NCBI GenBank assembly: GCA_018434685.1 | Contig: JAHDOV010000016.1 | Span: forward strand, 25,563 to 89,562 | Length of the DNA stretch: 64,000 bases | Direction: 5' to 3' | From: Deltaproteobacteria bacterium | GTDB lineage: Bacteria; Desulfobacterota; Desulfomonilia; UBA1062 | Shown: positions 63,628 through 64,000 of the stretch, in pieces | Position numbering within the stretch: the stretch's first letter is position 1 | Layout of the letters: every line of letters begins with the position of its first letter | The notes under the pieces: generated by a model | Databases searched by the model: none | The model's input: the letters and a program-made list of their open reading frames with translations, nothing else | What the model was told of the DNA's origin: nothing | Translations under genes and position numbers: made by a program

Positions 63628-63669
63628 TCCTTATCTTGGTCCGACCCCATTATTTCGCACATAATTACC

Positions 63670-64000
63670 TGTCAACGGGAAGATAAAAGTATACCAATTC
63701 TGGGAATGAAAAGTATACCATTCTTACCCGATCGTGCCATGAGAATCGACCCCGTCCTTTGAGATTTTCCCCCGTAAGCGGAAGCTGTTGCCTCTGATGT
63801 TGATTACGACGCTATGATGAAGCAAGCGATCAAGGATCGCCGTGACGACGACCTGATCGTGAAAGAGTTCGGTCCAATCGGTGAATGCCTTGTTGGAGGT
63901 CAGGATAGTGCTGGCCTTCTCATAGCGGTTGGCAACGAACCCGAAAAAGAGATTGCATTCCTGCCGGTCGATGGGCGTGTATCCGACCTCATCAACGACC
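63670..64000 (-). mobile_element. IS21-family insertion sequence, one end
   Basis: The element end begins TGTCAACGGG at 63670, and two copies of AAAAGTATACCA (63685-63696 and 63709-63720, 24 bases apart) are the repeated terminal transposase-binding sites typical of IS21-family ends. The istB gene follows, reading toward this end. The rest of the element lies beyond the window. Confidence 0.8.
63724..64000 (-). CDS. istB: IstB-like ATPase of an IS21-family element (partial)
   Basis: C-terminal part of an IstB helper ATPase, entering from the window edge and stopping with TAA at 63724. About 91 codons are visible. The Walker B motif DEVGYTPID, then ECNLFFGFVANRYEKAS, TILTSNKAFTDWTE, and AILDRLLHHSVVINIRGNSF are diagnostic. 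IstB assists the IstA transposase in target selection. The N-terminal Walker A half and istA are outside the window, so intactness cannot be judged. Confidence 0.92.
   Translation of the reverse strand, partial: VVDEVGYTPIDRQECNLFFGFVANRYEKASTILTSNKAFTDWTELFHDQVVVTAILDRLLHHSVVINIRGNSFRLRGKISKDGVDSHGTIG

Larger units (their letters stand above)
62835..63669. other. Long gap packed with dispersed repeats
   Basis: Over 800 bases without a gene. It contains repeat B copy 2 (62901-62960), GGTCGGACCAAG and reverse copies (63006, 63250, 63611, 63635), TTATAATGCAAGACTTGACC (63411), and a GGAAAGATATTATTATTTGT segment (63466) shared with 52049. These are REP/MITE-like pieces, several inserted in one another. 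Confidence 0.6.

Overview
The window reads as a chromosome segment of an anaerobic, respiring Gram-negative bacterium, most likely a member of the Desulfobacterota (the former Deltaproteobacteria). Support comes from the gene content: a glycyl radical enzyme with its radical-SAM activase, a Tat-exported molybdopterin oxidoreductase with ferredoxin subunit and TorD chaperone, an XdhC/SufS/SufU cluster, acyl-CoA metabolism genes, many sensor kinases, and dispersed palindromic repeats of the GGTCCGACC/TCTTGACCCC type. No rRNA, tRNA or CRISPR was recognised, so the taxonomic call is an inference.

Layout. 0-6.4 kb: start of a MYG1-like hydrolase (cut by the window edge), then an ACT-domain protein plus DUF711 operon behind a consensus sigma-70 promoter, a TPP-riboswitch-like element beside a frameshifted carboxymuconolactone decarboxylase gene, and xdhC-sufS-sufU. 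6.4-13.7 kb, mostly minus strand: acyl-CoA dehydrogenase, a PP-loop protein, a small secreted protein, a degenerate rhodanese-YceI fusion, an alpha/beta hydrolase, a methyltransferase and a 28-residue membrane peptide. 13.7-18.2 kb: a FadR-type regulator divergent from a glycyl radical enzyme and its activase, with identical TGGTAATACCA operators at both promoters. 18.4-21.4 kb: an unknown protein, an FRG-domain protein and an M20 peptidase. 21.4-30.6 kb: a tail-to-tail two-component pair, the molybdopterin oxidoreductase cluster and a chemoreceptor. 31-41.6 kb: an acetoacetate-decarboxylase-like/PilZ fusion, a BASS transporter, a nickel/cobalt ECF transporter, a periplasmic binding protein next to a hybrid kinase, and a crotonase.

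41.6-64 kb is more accessory: lower GC, long gaps, repeats and defence or addiction genes (ccdAB, an AbiE-type pair, and a HigBA pair whose toxin has an in-frame amber codon). Between them are an acyl-CoA synthetase, katG, several lipoproteins, a permuted NlpC/P60-like protein, and a lipoprotein with seven exact 67-residue FG-GAP repeats. A block of exported proteins follows (D-aminoacylase-like amidohydrolase, lipoprotein, frameshifted M19 dipeptidase, outer-membrane barrel). The window ends inside an IS21-family element.

The strongest candidates for new biology are the glycyl radical enzyme regulon, whose substrate I cannot assign, the decarboxylase-like/PilZ fusion, the rhodanese-YceI fusion lacking the active cysteine, the XdhC-SufS-SufU cluster with no hydroxylase beside it, and the repeat-rich zone with attC-like hairpins next to the addiction genes. 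I did not find one clearly undescribed multi-gene system; these are leads.
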